A stretch of 7,487 nt of DNA from JBEKHI01 sp050012355 (GTDB lineage Bacteria; Actinomycetota; Actinomycetes; Streptosporangiales; Streptosporangiaceae), in assembly GCA_050012355.1 (NCBI GenBank), contig JBEKHI010000399.1:1-7487 (forward strand), given 5' to 3'. A model generated the notes under the pieces. The model was not told where the DNA came from. It was given only the letters and a program-made list of their open reading frames with translations, and did not search any database. Below are positions 5,433 through 7,487 of the stretch, in pieces. Both the position numbers and the translations under genes were made by a program. Positions within the stretch are counted from its first letter, which is position 1. Each line of letters opens with the position of its first letter.

Positions 5433-5540
5433 TCAAGATCGGAAGATGTCGTCGAGGAATGGAACCCGGAGATCAGCGAGATTCATGTCATTCTCCAAAT
5501 GTTTCCTCACATCCGGGTCAGCGAGGTGCCAAGACGACCC
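5433..5540 (-). pseudogene. Remnant of the Rpn-like nuclease gene with internal 207-bp deletion
   Basis: Read leftward, this encodes LADPDVRKHLENDMNLADLR, then VPFLDDIFRS and a stop. It matches residues 109-134 and 203-207 of the gene at 6711-7334. Bases 5456-5525 are identical to 6941-7010 at 64 of 70 positions, and 5442-5455 matches 6720-6733 exactly. The 207 bp between these blocks in the full copy are absent here. The junction falls on TCGTCGA, which flanks that segment in the full copy. Similarity fades beyond about 5525, though the translated residues just before it (LGSSWHL against LNGSFDL) still look related. No start or upstream part of the gene remains. Confidence 0.8.
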
Positions 5541-5666
5541 GAGTGTATGTCTTTCCGATCTGGCCCGCGTGGGACAGGTTGCGGGTCCGGAATGTGATTC
5601 AGGCAGGCCAGCAAGTGGTTCACAAATCAGGCATTCGGGCCATCTCGCCTCGCTGCCGCGGCCTGC
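5541..5666. other. Unassigned spacer inside the split ECF42/DGPF locus
   Basis: No confident gene. On the minus strand the frame stays open to 5771 and continues into the nuclease-like remnant, but the sequence it encodes is Cys/Pro/Ser-rich and I do not recognise it. Base composition is somewhat lower in GC than the flanking genes. Confidence 0.4.
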
Positions 5667-5728
5667 GATTATGGTTGGTGCCGCATTAACCAGACTCTTT
5701 GCTGGTTGGTGCGGCACTAACCACAATC
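5667..5728. repeat. Long hairpin: 27-bp inverted repeat with 8-nt loop
   Basis: Arms 5667-5693 and 5702-5728 are complementary at 23 of 27 positions around the loop ACTCTTTG. Innermost pairs are TTAACCAG/CTGGTTGG, and the central GGTGCCGCA pairs with TGCGGCACT allowing wobble. All four mismatches are transitions; in a plus-strand transcript three of them become G-U pairs, so the plus-strand RNA folds best. It is not followed by a T-tract. Candidate identities are a MITE or fused IS terminal repeats, or a structured RNA; no transposase is adjacent. Confidence 0.8.
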
Positions 5729-5830
5729 CCTCGAGCCCGGCGCGACCGCACGATGGCAAAGCAGGTCGCAAACCGTTGCAACTGGTAAATGCTTGCGCAC
5801 AAAGCTATTGGCGAAACGCCATAGGGCTGT

Positions 5831-5866
5831 GGCTTCCCCGGCTGGCCGATCATCGCCAGGGAAGCC
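5831..5866 (-). terminator. Possible terminator hairpin after the DGPF gene
   Basis: GGCTTCC (5831-5837) pairs with GGAAGCC (5860-5866), and the inner CTGGC (5842-5846) pairs with GCCAG (5855-5859), around the loop CGATCATC with a 4-nt bulge. It lies about 35 nt past the DGPF stop on the minus strand. No U-tract follows, so termination is inferred only. If real, it would further uncouple the DGPF gene from the sigma factor. Confidence 0.4.
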
Positions 5867-5901
5867 CGTCAGCCAAGCCCGCCCCCGCTGCCCGCGGAGG
5901 G

Positions 5902-6243
5902 TCAGGGCTCCACTATGACCGGACGGATCTCGATCGCCCCGCCCAGCCGGACCGCCGGGATGCGGGCGGCGACTTCCATCGCCGCGTCCAGGTCCGGTGC
6001 CTCGAGGACGTAGTAGCCGGCGAAGAACTCCTTCGTGTCGGCGAACGGCCCGTCGGTGACCAGCGCCTTGCCGTTCTCCATCCGGAGAGTCGTCGCGGTC
6101 TCCGGCGTCTGCAGGCCCGCGCCGTCGGCGACTCCAGGCTCGGTCCGCAGCTTCCAGTAGTCCTGGAGAGCCTCGGTCTGCTCCTGCTCGCTGAGCCCGT
6201 CGAAATCGTCCGGCCGCCGGTAGATCAGCAGTGCGTACTGCAT
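5902..6243 (-). CDS. DGPF/YCII-domain protein, usual partner of ECF42 sigma factors
   Basis: The 113-residue protein is one alpha-beta-barrel YCII-like domain. It opens with MQYALLIYRR, the first beta strand. TDGPFADTKEFFAGYYVLE (63-81) carries the signature DGPF motif, and it ends AAMEVAARIPAVRLGGAIEIRPVIV. AGAGGAG-type ribosome sequence (GAGAGGAG) lies 6 nt before the ATG, which fixes the start. In many bacteria such genes sit immediately upstream of an ECF42 sigma factor, and their expression depends on it. Their biochemical role is not known, although the fold is shared with small enzymes and ligand-binding proteins. Here the gene has the expected orientation and order, but about 480 bp of unrelated sequence separates it from the sigma gene. 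The protein looks intact. Confidence 0.9.
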   Translation of the reverse strand: MQYALLIYRRPDDFDGLSEQEQTEALQDYWKLRTEPGVADGAGLQTPETATTLRMENGKALVTDGPFADTKEFFAGYYVLEAPDLDAAMEVAARIPAVRLGGAIEIRPVIVEP

Positions 6244-6319
6244 GGGATGCTCCTCTCGTCGTTTTGTATATCTGACGAACGGGTTCGGCGTTTGGGGACA
6301 CGCTCCGCTCCCCCGATAT

Positions 6320-6610
6320 CAAGCTGCCTCCTGCCTCGGCCAGGGCTCCGGTCACCGCGCCAAGCTGGCTGCCCAGTTCCGGGTCGGCGAGCTGGCTATC
6401 CGGACCGAACTGGGCGAACGCGCGGGGGACGGCGAGCTCGACTTCTAGGACGTTGGCCCTGATTCTGCTCAGGATCTGGCGCAGGTCCGCGGCGGCCTGC
6501 GCGGCACCGGCTGGTGACGGGCTGGCGCCGATCACCGCGACCGGCTTGCCCGGCAGGGCGGAATGGCCATAGGGGCGGGACGCCCAGTCCAGCGCGTTCT
6601 TGAGCCGCAC
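6320..6610 (-). pseudogene. NADPH-dependent FMN reductase, C-terminal half only
   Basis: Residues read leftward from 6604 begin LKNALDWASRPYGHSALPGK, then PVAVIGASPSPAGAAQAAAD and VELAVPRAFAQFGPDSQLAD. This is the second half of SsuE/azoreductase-like flavodoxin-fold NAD(P)H:flavin reductases. The usual first 80 or so residues, including the FMN phosphate-binding loop and the PEYN segment just before LKNALDW, are missing: upstream of 6604 the frame is unrelated. No stop codon follows the homology near 6320, and the frame runs on through the DGPF gene in another phase. Both ends are therefore broken and no functional flavoprotein is expected. It lies just upstream of the DGPF gene on the same strand, so the native promoter of that gene may also have been affected. 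Confidence 0.75.
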
Positions 6611-6710
6611 GCGGAACGGCCGGTGTCCGCCGACATGGGACTCGTCGTTATGGTCCGGAGTTAAACAGGACTACTCGGTGGCGATGCTGGCGCGGCCGAC
6701 GGGCCAGCCA

Positions 6711-7334
6711 TCAGGACCCGAAGATGTCGTCGATCGTCTCCGCGGTGACAGCGCGCTCCGCCCAGGTTTCGATCTGCTCGAGGTCCGTGCAGTCTTCCAC
6801 CATCGCCTGGTACCGAGAAGTTATCGAGAAACCTCGAGTTTGAATGATGCGTCGCAGGAGCTTAGCTTCGCCCCTGGCTACGCCTCTGGCCTCGCCAATA
6901 GCCTGGCCTTTCGCCAACGCCTCGTCGACGGGATCGTCGAGGAATGGAACTCGGAGATCCGCTAGATTCATGTCATCCTCCAAATACTTCCTCACATCCG
7001 GGTCAGCGAGATCGAAGGATCCGTTCAGCACGCTGAGCATGGTCACCTGCACGACGCAAGCTTCGCCGCCGAGAGCATCCGGGTGCGGGGTAGACAGTCG
7101 GTCCACCACGATCAGCCGTACTTGAAAATTGGGGATCGTGACGACGTCGGCGCGCGCCTCCTTGTGCATCGGAATCGGCAACTCCAGCCCGTGGTCTATC
7201 GTCGACAAGTCCGAGTCGTGCCGCACTGGCCTTCCTGCACGCACCATCTCGCCACGCGCCGCCACCAGGTATGGGGCCAGCTCATCGTTATCGCGGAAAA
7301 GCTGCGCGACAGCTTGATGCCTGAGATTCGCCAT
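6711..7334 (-). CDS. Short Rpn/PD-(D/E)XK-transposase-like protein
   Basis: The 207-residue protein begins MANLRHQAVAQLFRDNDELA, like many actinomycete proteins annotated as Rpn-family recombination-promoting nucleases or putative transposases. It ends with the family's characteristic tail: a Gly/Glu/Ala/Arg repeat (GEARGVARGEAKLLRR, 147-162), then DCTDLEQIETWAERAVTAET and IDDIFG. The usual length is nearer 250-300 residues. RADVV (61-65) may correspond to the first catalytic-site strand, but the following ExQ strand is not visible, so a loss of part of the core and of activity is likely. ATG 7334 is preferred over an upstream ATG at 7394 because the family N-terminus starts here; no clear ribosome site is seen. 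A deleted second copy lies at 5433-5540. Confidence 0.65.
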   Translation of the reverse strand: MANLRHQAVAQLFRDNDELAPYLVAARGEMVRAGRPVRHDSDLSTIDHGLELPIPMHKEARADVVTIPNFQVRLIVVDRLSTPHPDALGGEACVVQVTMLSVLNGSFDLADPDVRKYLEDDMNLADLRVPFLDDPVDEALAKGQAIGEARGVARGEAKLLRRIIQTRGFSITSRYQAMVEDCTDLEQIETWAERAVTAETIDDIFGS

Positions 7335-7487
7335 GCGGATCACTATGCCACGACCCACTGACATTATCCGATTGCCAACACAGAACCCCGACATTTCCGC
7401 TTATTTCCCAATTCTACCCTAGGGGGGCCGTGGCATTTATATGACCACACTGCGACAAAGTAGGATGCACCCCATTGCAATTGGCAA
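7335..7487. other. Relatively AT-rich tail upstream of the nuclease-like gene
   Basis: No gene seen. The base composition is clearly lower in GC than the rest of the window. Minus-strand TAGAAT (7416-7411) and GATAAT-like hexamers occur upstream of the gene at 7334, but no convincing -35 is paired with them. CCCTAGGG (7418-7425) is a small palindrome. Confidence 0.4.

Noticed and set aside
5434..5444. AGATCGGAAGA matches the first 11 bases of a common sequencing adapter, suggesting a chimeric assembly.
   Set aside because: The next bases differ from the adapter, and the segment aligns as the natural end of the nuclease-like gene (DDIF-R/G-S-stop), so the match is coincidental.
4283..5689. 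Long plus-strand open frame (468 codons) opposite the sigma factor.
   Set aside because: It is antisense to a clear ECF42 gene; its product is Arg/Gln/His-rich low-complexity sequence typical of GC-rich shadows.
5667..5728. The stem-loop as a tRNA or a part of one.
   Set aside because: It is a single long stem with no cloverleaf arms, T-loop sequence or CCA-proximal features.
5446..6462. 338-codon plus-strand open frame across the remnant, the hairpin and the DGPF gene.
   Set aside because: It crosses several unrelated segments and is antisense to the DGPF gene, with no family resemblance.
1..7487. A complete novel defence or mobile system across the window.
   Set aside because: The intact genes belong to unrelated ordinary families, and the intervening parts are truncated; no conserved multi-gene module with an effector could be supported.

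Overview
This is a GC-rich window with strong G/C preference at third codon positions, an ArsR-type regulator, an ECF42-type sigma factor with a DGPF/YCII partner, a Tat-exported flavoprotein and a KstR-like operator. Together these point to an actinomycete (Actinomycetota). I cannot place it to genus. The layout looks like a rearranged accessory region: a few intact genes separated by truncated genes, C-terminal remnants and large inverted repeats.

Region by region. (1) 1-154, minus: N-terminus of a Tat-exported flavoprotein running off the left edge. Its promoter (224-252) has a perfect palindrome fitting the published KstR consensus set between the -35 and -10, which suggests sterol-responsive repression. 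(2) 155-530: this promoter, a probable C-terminal gene remnant (251-328), then the leader of the next operon with an 11-bp tandem repeat. (3) 531-1147, plus: a two-gene operon of an ArsR-like winged-helix regulator and a 100-aa single-pass membrane protein, joined by an ATGA overlap. (4) 1148-2509, plus: a DHA2-type MFS transporter that has lost its first membrane segments. Its homology starts directly behind the stop codon of the small membrane gene, in the same frame. (5) 2298-2438: two strong inverted repeats (an 88-bp imperfect palindrome with 17-bp perfect ends, and an 11-bp GC hairpin) between the MFS core and a convergent gene. (6) 2513-2947, minus: a four-helix membrane protein of unknown function. 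(7) 3072-4296, plus: a 21-bp palindrome, a short remnant ORF and a zinc-dependent medium-chain dehydrogenase coupled to it by TGATG. (8) 4274-6243, minus: an ECF42-type sigma factor and its usual partner, a DGPF/YCII protein, pushed apart by about 480 bp. That gap carries a deletion remnant of the nuclease-like gene at the right end and a 27-bp-arm hairpin. (9) 6320-6610, minus: the C-terminal half of an NADPH-dependent FMN reductase. (10) 6711-7334, minus: a short Rpn/PD-(D/E)XK-transposase-like protein, followed by a relatively AT-rich tail.

I see no complete new multi-gene system. The best leads are the operator-in-promoter of the Tat flavoprotein, the split ECF42/DGPF pair, the matching full-length and 207-bp-deleted copies of the nuclease-like gene, and the two long inverted repeats, which could be dispersed elements.
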